Below, piece after piece: positions 33,496 through 45,327 of a stretch of DNA of 64,000 nucleotides. Position numbers and translations under genes: made by a program. A model generated the notes under the pieces. It ran no database searches. It saw nothing but the letters and a program-made list of their open reading frames with translations, and was not told the origin of the DNA. Each line of letters opens with the position of its first letter. Position 1 is the stretch's first letter. This DNA comes from Phycomyces nitens. Lineage: Eukaryota > Mucoromycota > Mucoromycetes > Mucorales > Phycomycetaceae. The DNA lies in the NCBI GenBank assembly GCA_022702545.1, contig JAHRBC010000003.1, forward strand, positions 2,480,001 through 2,544,000, written 5' to 3'.

Positions 33496-33711
33496 TGTAG
33501 TGAGGCAAATAGGATAGATTCTCAGGTCACGGGAGTTCCTGTCCCGTGATCCAAGCAAGCTCATAAATCTATGAAAATTTTAATCCAATAAAGACGAGTC
33601 CCTTTTACTGCAAAATCGTGTATTTTGATAAATTGTGTTAGCTGCGGTTAACCTAGAAGAGCTCAAGAGACAACTATAAGCCTTACATCCGTATAAAATC
33701 GATCCCTAACA
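33496..33711 (+). repeat. 3' LTR of G1
   Basis: 216 bp, identical by eye to the 5' LTR. Followed by the GATA duplication. Confidence 0.95.
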
Positions 33712-34159
33712 GATATGAATAGATTGTAAATTGCAATATTGCGATTAGCTTTATCACTACGGCGGAAAAAACGGTAGCTAACTACCGTTTTGGTAGCATT
33801 ACTACCGTTTTTTCCCACCAAAAAAAACGGTAGTAAAGACTCTGTATAAGGCGATTTCGGTAGCTGTTACCGTTTTTTTAGTGCGAAAAAAAAGGGTAGT
33901 TATGAGGCAGGAATAGGCACAGCTACCGTTTTTTTATCCAACCAAAATCGTTTCTTTATATACTAGCACCCATTCTTTTTTTACTGCCATTTATTTGAAA
34001 TAATGGTTTATTTTTTATTATAATTTCGATTTATTTCAAATAATATTAAAATATATATAATAATAATATAGAAACATACCAAAAGCAAATACTATTTAAT
34101 ATTATAAAACGTATATGGTACAAACCTTTTACTCAATCTATACACGATGCCAACAACAT

Positions 34160-34480
34160 GTTGTTATGACTTGGATGGCCTTTGGTCTTCATCGATTGCT
34201 ATAAAAATATTGTGGTCAGAGAATGAAGCAATCAAATAAACCGAATATATTGTTTTGGGTAGCATACCAGTATATATTGTGCTTGTTAATCAGCGTGCCG
34301 AGCATCTTGTTGTGAATCACTGTCATGACTTGGAAGGCCTTTGGTCTTCATCAATTGCTATAAAGATATTGTGGTCAGAGAATGAAGCGATCAAATAAAC
34401 CAAGCATATTGTTTTGGATAGCATACCAGTATATATTGTGCTTGTTAATCGGTATACCAAGCATCTCTTGAATTAATGCC
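34160..34480. repeat. Tandem duplication (about 165 bp) in derivative C1
   Basis: Two adjacent copies of a segment containing GGCCTTTGGTCTTCATC and GCATACCAGTATATATTG. The sister copy at 46832-50007 has the segment once (about 49410-49570). Confidence 0.85.
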
Positions 34481-35279
34481 ACTATATGAAACGTACAGAT
34501 GTAAATACTAGATGCAGTAGAAGGAGAATAGAGAATGCGCAATATGATTAATTAAAGAGTGTAAACATATTATAATATTCTTACCATAGAAAATATATTG
34601 CTGTAAAGTCAGCTCATAAGATTTAAAACTAATTCGAATATAATGGTAGTTGGCAGAATGAGTACATCATTAAGAAAACAATATGCATATTCTACAGAGA
34701 TTCCCAGGTGGGGAGGTGGGGAACAACAAACTTTAGTGTAATATAGCTGTAAAAAATTTTCACCTTTTTTTAGTGTCTGAAAAATTATGAGATGAGTGTT
34801 TCATTCCTTGATTAAAGATAGCAGAGCTGAAGATGTGGTATACAAGATTCCAATCGGATGTTTATGTAATTGACAACCTTACATAAGGGAGGGTCATTTA
34901 GTTTTATTTCAAAAAAGTAGAGCAAAGAAAAGAAAAGAAATATAAACTAACCTCGGCGTAATACAGCTATAAAAAAATTTCATTTTTTTGGTGCTTGAAA
35001 AAGGGCGAGATGTGTGTTTCATTCCTAGACTAAAAACAACAGAGCTGAAGATGTGGTATACAAGATGCCAATCGGGCATTTATTAAGGTGGCAATCTTAC
35101 GTGATGGAGAGTTATTCGATTTTATTTCAAAGGAGAGGACCAAAGCAAAGATAAAACAGCTAAAGGAAAAGAGGAAAAGAAAAAGTGCGCTAAAACATAT
35201 ACTAAAAATATGAGAGAACCAATAAGAGCAGCCTAAAGAATATTAAAGACTTAGTCTGTTTCTCTTAGATGAAGGCTCA

Positions 35280-35640
35280 TTGCTCATTCCTAGTGGTGTA
35301 AACCTATATCAAACAGTAGAAATATTATATTAATATTAAATTGAGAATAGATGAGCAACAAAAAAGCTCTAACTTATAGTACATCTGTCATGATTGGGGA
35401 TTCAGCCTCGTCATCCGTTTGAAATACCTCATCTTCCGAAAGAAAAGAACTGCTTGCTCTTTCCTGCTATAACATAATAAAAATATTGTATTAATTATAA
35501 TGCATATTCAAATGTTTGTTAATTAATAAACTTGCCTGGCTGTTCTCTGCTATTTTTCTCTTACAAGTCTGGTTTGCACTCTTAAAGGTGTCTTGAAGAA
35601 GATTCTTGGCACACCACATTCTTTTGCACTTGTAAATGTG
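35280..35640 (-). pseudogene. 3' remnant of the element C accessory gene in C1
   Basis: Minus strand encodes CKRMWCAKNLLQDTFKSANQ, matching exon 2 of the full gene at 3086-4110, then the GC-AG intron (GCAAGT donor) and the acidic exon. The 5' two thirds are missing because of the internal deletion. The donor after exon 3 is ATAAGT in place of GTAAGT. Not expected to make a working protein. Confidence 0.8.
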
Positions 35641-36648
35641 GAGTGCTATTGTCCTAGCCGTGCCTCACTGGCCACAATCATTGATGACAGGTACGTTGAT
35701 TTTGTCATCATTGACCAAGAAGTGTCTTTGCTGCTGTTGCTATTATTAGTCAAATAATCTCTTACCTACCCATGGAAAAAGTAATTAGACTATACTCCAA
35801 GCTTATCACGTCAAACTTGAAGGGCGGTAGAAATGCCAGTTTGCTTGTTGAGCGCTTTGCTGTTCATAGCTTTGTCAGTTCAGCAAACAGCTCTCAGAAT
35901 TATCCTAGTACAAGTCAGCCGTCCACATATAATGAAGCAAGTTTCTTAGATCTTCCAGATGGTGTAAGTGCTGCCCAGCTATGGGAGCCATTCAACTGAC
36001 ATGCCAGTTTGAATGATGATGACTTGGAAGGTGTCAGCAGCCCTGTTGTCAAGAATACTTTGGCAAAGTACTATGTGCGAAACAGTGGTATGGACAGTAT
36101 TGAACTTGATGACCCGACGATTGTTGTTGCTTCTCGTCTTTGGAAAAATTCAACCGTACATTCTTCATATATGTACCGAAGAATAAAAAACGAGACCAGA
36201 CGTGGCAATCATCATGTGATGTTCACCTGTCCATACAGAAAGTGAGTATTGGTATTAGTCAAAATACAAAATAGAGATCACTCGCATTTTTTATATTTTT
36301 ATCTAGCCGTCGCAATATAACTATTCAAAGCTGGTTTGTTGGCACCGTGGAATTTTATTTTGAGCATAAAGAGGTTGATGGCACACTGCACTTTCTGGCA
36401 TTCGTTGAAGTGATGAAAGAGCATGGTACAGCAGCCCATGACTCATCTGTGCCAATCGTAATACGGCGGTCACACAGCTCAACTGGACAAACAACCCAGC
36501 CAAAATATGCTGTTAATGTGGATGACATTCAGCATCAAGTTGGGCTCATCCAGTACCCTCCGAGTAGTAATCAGTTCTTTATCATTGCACCATATTACAT
36601 GTTTAATGACAATCTGCGTGTGACCATGGGGAACCTTGCCACTTTATA
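35638..36648 (+). pseudogene. 3' remnant of the element C transposase gene in C1
   Basis: Encodes ECYCPSRASLATIIDD, then after an intron MEKVIRLYSKLITSNLKGG, which matches the transposase tail at the window's left edge (MERVIGVYSKLIRSKSKGG). A TGA at 35998-36000 follows LWEPFN; further exons carry LDDPTIVVASRLW and GTVEFYFEHKEVDG to a stop at 36648. The catalytic core is deleted. If expressed, the tail could interfere with the full transposase, but that is speculation. Confidence 0.75.
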
Positions 36649-36689
36649 AAAATTTTCTTTTTCTTTTTTCTTTCTTTATAAATATCAAT

Positions 36690-37320
36690 ACCAAATAAAA
36701 TAAAATAAAATGGCTAATAATGTCAAAAACAAAAAAATTGTTTCAAAAAACGGTAGCATAACTACCGTTTTGTTCACAGGCGAAAAATTATTTTTCTCAA
36801 AAATGCGCAACATCTTTAACACCAAATAAAATGCTCATTTCAATAAACAAGGTTGCCTAAAAACTTACGAGCCCTTTCTATGGTACTACAACTACCTCAT
36901 TGCCTGATGAAAAGACATTCCATGCAACTTTTATGATTCGGGATCGATGACATTACCTTTCAACCACAATCTGCGGAGATAAAGTGCTCTAATAAATATT
37001 AATGTCATATAAAATAAAATAAAATGGCTAATAATATCAAAAACAAAAAATTGGTTTCAAAAAAACGGTAGTTATGCTACTGTTTTGTTCACACAGGCGA
37101 AAAATTATTTTTCTCAAATGCGCAACATCGTTAACACCAAATAAAATGCTCATTTCAATAAATAACGTTGCCTAAAAACTTACGAGCCCTTTCTATGGTA
37201 CTACAACTACCTCATTGCCTGATGAAAAGACATTCCATGCGACTTTTATGAATCGGCATCGATGACATTACCTTTCAACCACAATCTGCGGAGATAAAGT
37301 GCTCAAAAATCATAAAAAAC
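36690..37320. repeat. Tandem duplication (about 310 bp) in derivative C1
   Basis: Two adjacent copies beginning AAATAAAATGGCTAATAAT and ending AATCTGCGGAGATAAAGTGC. The sister copy has a single version next to its end. Confidence 0.9.
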
Positions 37321-37374
37321 GGTAGTTATGCTACCGTTTTCGGCACAGCTACCGGTCCTTCCGCCGTAGTGTAT

Positions 37375-39390
37375 ATGGCACAAAATACAATAAATAATAG
37401 GCTTACTCGACACGAAATATAAAATAAATTAGACCTCTTTAATAACAGAAAAGTTGGGGGGTATCAAAGGTTTTTCAAGCAGAACTAAAGACCTATTTCT
37501 CTGATAGACCAGGCGTCATTCCCTATAGTATCATTCATATTTGTATGGTGGAGAAATATAGATTGAAATAACAATAAATTGATGATGGTACTTTAATACT
37601 ACAGATATTTCTCCACCATAAAATCGTATACTTTTTCCAGTGGTATCTATTATTACGAGCATATGAATATATACTGGCTTGTTTATATCAGTATACTCTT
37701 GTTTCTTTCATTTAATGAAATACCTGATTGCCAAGTAAATACCTTGCCTTTCAATTCTATCAAATGCTATAACAAAAATTCTACAATGCACTCTTTTATT
37801 CTATTGCTAGGCTATAAAACTTGGTCAAGTAAATATAATTGGAATCCATGTTCTTCAGGTAGGAAATAAAATATGGTCTGCAAGAACCATTAGACATATT
37901 ATTAGAATAAGACCATGTAGTCTAGAGCAAGAGATTATATTACTGCTAGTGCTTTTACAAATAAAAATATTATAATAAAATATACAAAATTATTATATCC
38001 TACCAAAACAAAATCAATATCAAATGTGTTTTTTTTAAAAATCCGATCAATACCAGGTGTTGTTGAAGCAATTGATCCAATAAAATGAATCAATAGGCAG
38101 CCAAAACCACCTAGAATTGAGAAAATAACAGCCCTCTTGAATCCAGGTGGTTTATAAATGGGGTTTTTAGTAGTCTATATTTGTAATTTTACGGATACTT
38201 GGCTTTCAATTAAGGTTTGCACACAGATAATGTACCTAAGCTCCCTTTCATAATGACAAAGTAATCAATACCATTTGGGCAAAAATCCAATATTATGTCA
38301 GCTAGGTATTCTATAATATTATGCTGTCAAGCATTATTATGTTACACAATATCCCAATAACCAACACCTGTTATTTCCATGATTTGCGTATATTTTTCCA
38401 GTGTATCCGGCTCACATCAAGACACCTGGTCTTGTGTAAGACTGTCCCCTAAAAAAATGGTCTCCTTTCCCTCCTCAATATAATCACTTGTCCCTTTTCA
38501 CAGAGAAATATTATGCAAAATTGGGAAAACATTTGTCTGTAATATTTCACTTTCACTTTTATTTATTTTTTAAAAACTCATAAATAAGCCAAAAAAATAG
38601 ATAAAAATATGAGAATAGGATTGTTTGATTTGTTGATTTTTTCTCTATAAAATTAGAAATAAAATATTTCAAATCGTTTTTCTAAACATCTTTAAAGGGA
38701 TTATTACAAAAAGTTTGCACAATTGATTTGTGAAATATTTATCAAAAAACAACAATTTCAAGATAATGTAAAAAATCACTTTTAAACAAAGTATTCTGGT
38801 ATAATATATGTACAGAATATCTCTACAAAAATTAAATAGCATATTATTATGTAGGAAACAGTGTTATAGGCAAACAAAGTGTATCTTGGACAGTTAAAAA
38901 AGTGAAAAAATTGATATATTTCACCTGTTTTTACATTTAAAATAAAAGCAATTCTTCTGATTTTTTTATATCATTATTTAATACAGTGTATATACATTGC
39001 TAGAAAATATTTTGCTTCTATCATTTGAAATAAGAGAGATATCCTTTAAAAACTATACATCTTTACTTTTTTGCAGATTGTACAATAAAATAAATAGCTG
39101 TAATTGGTTGCAAATTCAAATTCATTTGCTTATTAATGGGTAAATGTCGCACCCAAAGCTAATTACAACCAATGATATTCTCTTCCGATTGGGGTTTACA
39201 TTTAATCTTATCATGACAGAAAGTAATTTTGTTTGCTAAATATGTAGAGAAAGATATATGTAAAGTATATTGAAGATAAGGATATAAAAGAAAAGAAAAT
39301 TTAAGAAAGATCAATGACTTCTGATGGTACAGTATTTAAGGTTGTGTCAGTGGCAGTGGCAAATCGATTAATCTTGTGTTTTGGGAATTG
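37375..39390. other. Gene-free AT-rich stretch
   Basis: No coding region supported. It holds a 15-bp inverted repeat (37546-37560 with 37605-37619) and two possible CACTG-type element ends, TTTTTCCAGTG ending at 37642 and 38403. Otherwise AT-rich DNA with no structure I recognise. Confidence 0.5.
37546..37619. repeat. 15-bp perfect inverted repeat (hairpin)
   Basis: ATGGTGGAGAAATAT at 37546-37560 and its exact complement at 37605-37619, loop 44 bp. Could be a hairpin or a very short palindromic insertion. Confidence 0.8.
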
Positions 39391-39393
39391 ACC

Positions 39394-42300
39394 CTAACAA
39401 TTCCAACTTGTTGTAAAACAGTCAACGATGGACCCTCTACAGACAGCATCAAAGTAGAGTGCATTAACCTCAGGCCAGGACTGATGTACATGAGGCTTAA
39501 CTTTGACTGTTGTCCAGTGGCACCTATGCATATAGTGCAAGACCATCGGCAATGGCTTTCCTTTGAGAAGCTTCAGATCTTGGAGGGGAAGATATGTTAC
39601 TGGTAGGATGCTCCAATCATCCAAGTACACACAAACAGGCTCTTTATAGGTGTCAGCAATTACCTGAGCACAGTCTGGTGCAGAGAAACACATTTCTGAA
39701 TGGCATGAAGGGATGTCATGACCAAGAGCAGGATTGATATCAGAGCCAAAAGCAATGACCTTTGTCACCTCAGCAACATCCATCCCAAAGTTTTGCTCAT
39801 ACAATTCTCCGTGTGTCATCATAGTCTCAAGCATCTTCTTCTTCACCAAAGGAAACTAGTCTTCACCTCCTTCTTTCAAGTGTGTGAACACATGAAAACC
39901 ACACCAACCATCAGACTTGGGGTTGAATGCCAAGGAAATGGCAGAAGGCTTGATCTGGAGTGGTAGATCAAAGTCATGTTTGTTGTTTTTTGCCTTTTTT
40001 TGACTGGGCCAGTCATAGACATAGTCATCCAGAAGATGACTGGGTCTTTTAGTAGGGATAATGAGTGTTTTAGCTACAGAAAGAAAATATAAAGGTGAAT
40101 ATCATGCATGTATCTGCTAATATATTTATTATTTTATTTAATATTACCTTCTTCGAGAGGCTCTTACATTTCTGCGAATTTTCTCTCAATCTCTTTAAGA
40201 GCTACAAATAATATAAATTAAGAAATCATGTTTTTCTTGGTTATAAAATATCAATAATACGTTACCTGTTTGAAGAGATGTGTCAACTGACTCCTTCATT
40301 GACTTTTGAATCTCATCTCGGATCATCTCCTTGAGATTACTCTAAAATAAATGTCAATTTGAATGGATGTACATATTGGTATAGACATATATTATTTACC
40401 TTTCCCTTCTGAGCAAGAAGGTGCCTATGCTTGTGCAAGATAAAATCCTTTGGAAGTGCCAACTTTCTTTTGACAAGCTTTGGCCTTCTGGGAGCTCGAA
40501 CCTCACTTGCTGAAGGAAATCTAACCTCAGGGTGCTCGGTACTTTTTCCTCAATTCTTGACCAGATTGTCAACATTTGCCATTAGATCTTAGACTTGTTT
40601 ATCACCTTCACATCGAAGAAACAACTGTTCCAAATTGGAAATTGACTTCATCCAATGAGCTGGTTTCTCAACAATCAATTTGGCAGGACTGGAGGCAGTG
40701 GTGAGCAATTGTTTTCTATGTGATTCTAGTGCTGAGGAAAGAATCCACCTCTCTGGAACATCTGACAATGATAGTACACGATCTCTTGGTAAATCATGGC
40801 AACAGGGCGAGCCAAACACAACCTTCACCCTGCAGTGACATGGTTTCTTGGGAATTATTTCCTCTATAAGTTCAGCTTGGATAGCGATCAAGGCTATTCT
40901 GGAAGTAGAGTGCACTAATCCACAGAGTCGAAGGTCATCATAGATTCTGACATCTGTGACAGTTGTTTCATCAAGTTCACAATATTGATAGTCTCCCTCA
41001 AATTGGAGAAGGTATAAGCAAATTTGCTCAAAAGAAGAGTCTAAAGACTGGAGAGCTGAAATATTTCTTTTCAGGGCATTATGCCCACTGTCAACATGCT
41101 GGGTTGTCACACAATCAAAATGCTGGAGATTGCTAGTGAGATAACCTGCCCACTTCTCTTTGCAGGTCATCTACTCTTCTTCAAAGTATTTCTCCAAAGT
41201 ACGCTTTTCTCCACTGTTCTTCATCTTCTCGAATGGTTCTTGATACTGATCTTTGCTCTGAAGATCTTCATGCGAGGCAAGTGTCTTAAAGAGTGCAAGC
41301 TTCTCAGAAAAATTCTGTGCATTGGACTCAAAGATCATACTGTTGACCAATTGGGTACACATCTCTCTCTCCTTGCACACCTTCATCGTCTTCTTTGCCA
41401 TCTTGGCAATGTTGTTGACCATGTGCTAACCACAGATAAGCTTTTTGTTGGCAGGAAACACCAAATCAAGTGCATTCATCAATGCTTTGCATTTGTCTGT
41501 GACAAAAATTGGTCTGCTCTCAATTCCCTCAAACACAGTATTTCTCAAAGAGTTGAGAAACCAGATGTAGCTTCCTTCAGTCTTGTTGGCTACCCAGGCA
41601 AATCCCACAGGAAAACTCTTTAAGCGCTCTCCACCAAGATTACTAACGCCTTCCACACAAACCAAAGGCATCTTTGCACAATTTGTCTTATATGTGACAT
41701 CTACGATCATAACTTTGGGGAAGCGATGGGCCCTTTTAACCATTACATCGTTTGTGAAAAAGATGTGAGTGAGGCTGTTTCTCTTGTTAAACTGATAGAG
41801 GACAGAAAAACCCTTTGCTTCCATGGCTCTGATCAGAATAGTTACTGAATAGATGGCTTCTTTGTTACCATGAGTAGTGCTATTGTTGTATCCAACATAA
41901 TCGTAGATTGAAACATTAACACAAATTACCAATATTGAAACATATTGAATAACTGACCTACTGGAAGTGCACTAAAGAGTGTACCTTTCCAAATACATTA
42001 TTCATACATAAAGACATACTAACAACTAGTGCTAACACACTTGTTAATAGTACTAAATAAAATAACAAGTCATAACTAATAGTTGGTAGAGAGAACAGAC
42101 ATTGCATGATATCATCACCAGCACTCATCTCAATGTCTATATAAACGCACAATACGAATAGCAATAGTCTTCATCTTATTCACAAATTCTTTCTCTCTCA
42201 ATAAACAAAGTCTCACCATACTCTTGCCCGTGCTTTGTTTTCCTCTGATTTAACAGCTATACTTCAGATTGTTTATGTCGCTGATTCTCAGCTTTCTCAG

Positions 42301-42796
42301 ACCAGTGATCTTGTCACTTGTAGCTTTCTGAACATGACAAGCCTTTGCGTGGTTCTCCAGCATTGTCTTGGCTATCTTGGCATCTTCTTCAGTTAAAAGA
42401 GACATTCTTCCTTGGTGGGAAGAGGCCAAGTTCTTGGGGGGTAATAGGGTGGTTGTGGTAATGCTCATTTTCACTACGGGCAGGCAATTGAAGATATCTC
42501 TCATTCTTTTGAAAGGAGAACCTCAACAAAAAGGGGCATCCAGTGAGAGAAGAATTGGGTGCTCTCTTTCTTTTCTCATCACTGATATTGCACTTGTCAT
42601 GATAAGCACCAGCTTTTCCACATGCAAGATGAAGAATGGGAAACTTTCCCTCCTTAATCTTAATTGTGAAGTTGTTGGAAATGGCATAGTCATTCACGGC
42701 TTGAAGGACACTTTGCTTATCAGGGTAGCCATTCTTGGGGAACATGAATGGTGTTTCAATGGGATACATCTCAGACAAAACAGTGTTGGTATTCAT
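39394..42796 (-). pseudogene. Mutator-like (MULE) transposase with linked OTU-type protease domain, decayed
   Basis: Read leftwards from MNTNTVLSEMY: a FAR1/FLYWCH-like zinc-binding N-terminus (CGKAGAYHDKC, HYHNHPIT; 42796-42389), the MULE DDE core (VDVTYKTNCAKMPLVCVEGV and FVTDKCKALMNAL; 41932-41426), a C-terminal part (HVDSGHNALKRNI; 41170-40589), several short exons, then an OTU-like domain with DGWCGF near 39890 and RCHWTTVK near 39530, the cysteine and histidine expected for an OTU protease. Lesions: a frameshift near 42420, TAG at 41426, 41171 and 39856 where tryptophan is expected, and TGA at 40550 where arginine is expected. A 310-bp non-matching segment (about 42245-41935) may be an intron or insertion. 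No inverted repeats or duplication found. Confidence 0.8.
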
Positions 42797-43105
42797 TTTA
42801 AATAAAAGAGTACTGTAACCATATAATAATATTTATTAAGTTATACATGTCATGTAGGAATGCTAATGTATTTAGCTTTGCAAAGATTATTTTATATTCT
42901 TACAGTTAAATATCAAAGTATTTAAAGGGGGTTTGTTTATATTTTTCTGAGAAATGAGAATATATTATCGATGGGACAGTGTGTGCTTATAACAATATAT
43001 AAAGAGTGTGCTTATAATTATGGGGTCTGGGTGTGTTTATAACAAAATGATAAATATTGTTTCAAAGATGTACAAGCCGGACATTATAAAGATGGTCACA
43101 ATAAA
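42797..43105. other. Gene-free, upstream of the MULE gene
   Basis: Short AT-rich stretch with repeated GTGTGCTTATAA words (42980-43045). Could contain the MULE promoter or end. Nothing else seen. Confidence 0.4.
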
Positions 43106-43545
43106 TTGTCCAGCCCGCACCCCTGGTCTCCTAACCAAAATGGATTCGTGTCCCCTAAGATTGCTGTAAGTAAAATCACCATGTCAAACCTGCTCAAACA
43201 TCTTTCTCTGTCTCCCACTTGTAAATTCATGCCTGTGAAAGTAATTCCTTTGAATCTCTTTACTGATGATATGAGTGGAAACCAAATCAAAAAGCACAAC
43301 AAGTTTGATAGTTAGATCATAGTTCCTGCTGCCTTACCTCTTTCCAAAAGACATGCCCTCCAAAACACTACATTCATATGTACCAATCATTTGCTGTCTG
43401 CAATGCAGATGCCTCCTGCAATTGTCGATGATCTTGTTTTGTTGGAAAAAGAAGTCAAAATGTTTTTGTCCAGTGGTGAGGATGTTGTTGTTATCACTCC
43501 ACTACACACTACAAAAATCTATTGTTTCTATCTTTGGCAAAATTA
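43106..43545 (+). pseudogene. Fragment of an unrecognised protein gene
   Basis: Continuous frame SPHPWSPNQNGFVSPKIAV ... SGNQIKKHNKFDS, a TAG at 43313-43315, then IVPAALPLSKRHALQNTTF and MPPAIVDDLVLLEKEVKMFL. The smooth amino-acid composition on both sides of the stop suggests a real but broken coding region of about 145 codons; tryptophan (TGG) would fit at the stop. I do not recognise a family; it may be a piece of another transposon protein. Truncated at both ends. Confidence 0.5.
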
Positions 43546-44516
43546 ATTATTATTTGATATAAAATTAAGAATAATTCAACTCAACTAGCTTTTCTTATTT
43601 TTGGCGCCGATGATAATGTAAAGAGTATTCTATTGGGTACAGAGCAGATTGTACCTTTTGGCTGTTACATTTTAACTATAAAAAGCAAAAAATAAACTAT
43701 AATTATAAACCCTTTTCCTTGCCAATTATACAAAGATTGTCACGCTGTGTTTTGGTTCTCTTCATCTTCTATCCGTCTAAGCTGTGCCATTCCCTTCCTA
43801 CTCACCCCATCATTTACTTCTTTCACCTCACTTTCTTTTCTCATCTGCCTCGCCACACTCTTCTTTCTCACATCTCTCCACAATTCTTCCAAATGACAAA
43901 TGTATAAATACTTACAAGTGATTCATTAAATAAAAAAAAAACTTGGAACCGACAATTACTTTCTATTTGACTCCCTGTCAAAATACCCCTTTCCTGAAGA
44001 ACAATTCTATTTGCTTGCTAAGCTACAAATTGTTGGATCCGTATTAGACAGTTATCTCCCTCTCTCTCTCGAACTACTCTTTATCTTCTCTCTCTCTCTC
44101 AATTATTCATCTCTTTCTCTTTCTCTTCTTGATCTCTCTTCGTCAAATCTACTATTATATTATCTTTCGTTCTCCTGGACATTTTCACACTAAAGACAAC
44201 ACACCGCGTGACAATTTGGAGGTCATGCCGAGGATATACTTACATTTCACATTACGTCCGCATTGTGCTTTTAAATTAAATTTCTCTTCATTATTTTTGC
44301 CTTATTTATCATCAATTTTAAACAATTAGCTTACAAAACATTATATTCTTTTACTGTTTAATTTCCCAAATCTTATTTTATCAATAGCTACTTTTGGTAT
44401 AATCCTCTATAGTCAATTGTCGCTACCTTTTATTACTTAACATTTAACATACCCTTTTGTACATTCCAAATATTTCATCCACCAATTTTACCTTTTTTTA
44501 TTCACATTTTTTTCTC
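43546..44516 (+). promoter_or_regulatory. Probable 5' LTR and leader of G2
   Basis: No gene. Contains TATA-like TATAAAAAG (about 43675), a long CT-rich tract (44050-44160: CTCTCTCTCT runs) and the possible primer-binding site near 44214. Ends at the gag ATG 44517. Confidence 0.4.
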
Positions 44517-45308
44517 ATGGCTTTGGCAACCACTGCTACCACGGCCAGAAGACCGGACATCTCCCGTTGGTTGGAACCTCCCCCACCTTTCACTGGTGCC
44601 GCTTCTTTGGATGCTCCTAGTTGGCTAGCACAAATGGACCGCCTCCAGTCCGGATTGGGACTCACAGACAAGGAGATTCTCCTCCTCGCCTCCTCTTGCC
44701 TTCAAAGTACTGCAGCCAGGTGGTGGACCGTGGTCGAAAAGAAGGTCAACACGTGGAAAGAATTTCACAAAGAATTTAATCTCCAGTTCGCCTCCTGTTA
44801 CACGGCCGATATCTGGTGGTCTGAGCTCGACTCAATGTGACAAGGAGCAGATCAGCTGGTCAATGAAATGGTGCTACGAATGGAGGAGCTCTTCGAACTT
44901 TTATCAATCTCTTCAGACCAAGACCAAAAGAGATATCTCCTGAAGGCTCTCAGAAGAAATACCGTTAAGTGGATGGAACTGTCCGACATTCCTGAGAAGT
45001 GGGAAGACGTTGTTTCTCTGGCCAAAAAGGTGGATCAAATCAACCACAAGTATTGAGACGACGACCTACCTCCCAAGCGTTCCTCCATAATTGGTTCAGA
45101 AACCTGATCAACCACCCTAGAAGACACCATGTCTGCTCTTGTAAGGGAATTCCAAGCACTCAGGATCCATTTGGTCAATGCCGCCCCAACGGCCACTACA
45201 GCACGAACTATCAAGTGTTTCCAGTGCGGTGAACCAGGCCACAAAAGACCGGATTGTCCAAAGCACCCTCAGCAAGAACAGTCGGGAAAAGCCAACGGAC
45301 GTCAGTAG
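44517..45308 (+). pseudogene. gag: Gag of G2, three in-frame TGA codons
   Basis: One frame from ATG 44517 to TAG 45306-45308, interrupted by TGA at 44838, 45054 and 45105. N-terminal gag region (WLAQMDRLQSGLGLTDKEIL, ARWWTVVEKKV) and a CCHC zinc knuckle CFQCGEPGHKRPDC just before the frameshift site. At 44838 and 45054 arginine (CGA) is a plausible ancestor. Natural terminator is TAG, inside the hairpin that follows the slippery site. Confidence 0.85.
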
Positions 45309-45327
45309 AGGGGAATACTGACGTCCG
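45284..45327 (+). promoter_or_regulatory. Programmed -1 frameshift signal of G2
   Basis: Heptamer GGGAAAA at 45284-45290 in register G GGA AAA with gag; 5-nt spacer; perfect 12-bp stem CGGACGTCAGTA (45296-45307) with TACTGACGTCCG (45316-45327) and an 8-nt loop. Slipping gives GKSQRTSVEGN, the observed pol frame. Gag's TAG lies at the top of the stem. Confidence 0.85.

Larger units (their letters stand above)
27487..33711 (+). mobile_element. Ty3/gypsy LTR retrotransposon G1, complete
   Basis: A 6,225-bp element with two 216-bp LTRs that I read as identical, each TGTAGTGAGG...CCCTAACA, flanked by GATA (27483-27486 and 33712-33715). A primer-binding-like TTTGGTGGAGAAGC follows the left LTR. 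The gag and pol frames are open with no stop or frameshift. Domain order protease, reverse transcriptase, RNase H, integrase places it in Ty3/gypsy. Identical LTRs mean a recent insertion, and it may still be active. Confidence 0.95.
33755..37371. mobile_element. Deletion derivative of element C (copy C1)
   Basis: 3,617 bp bounded by CACTACGGCGGAAAA and its complement (right end TTCCGCCGTAGTG), with TAT duplications at 33752-33754 and 37372-37374. Terminal regions are full of ACGGTAG motifs. Inside are only the 3' part of the C accessory gene (minus) and the 3' part of the C transposase gene (plus), joined near 35638, so it cannot move without help from a full element. It is a near-identical, inverted relative of the copy at 46832-50007 but has two extra tandem duplications. 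Confidence 0.95.

Noticed and set aside
28877..33564. Several minus-strand frames of 100-180 codons across G1
   Set aside because: All lie opposite the gag-pol frames, with no motif of their own.
41081..41623. 180-codon plus-strand frame within the MULE region
   Set aside because: Antisense of a recognised transposase domain.
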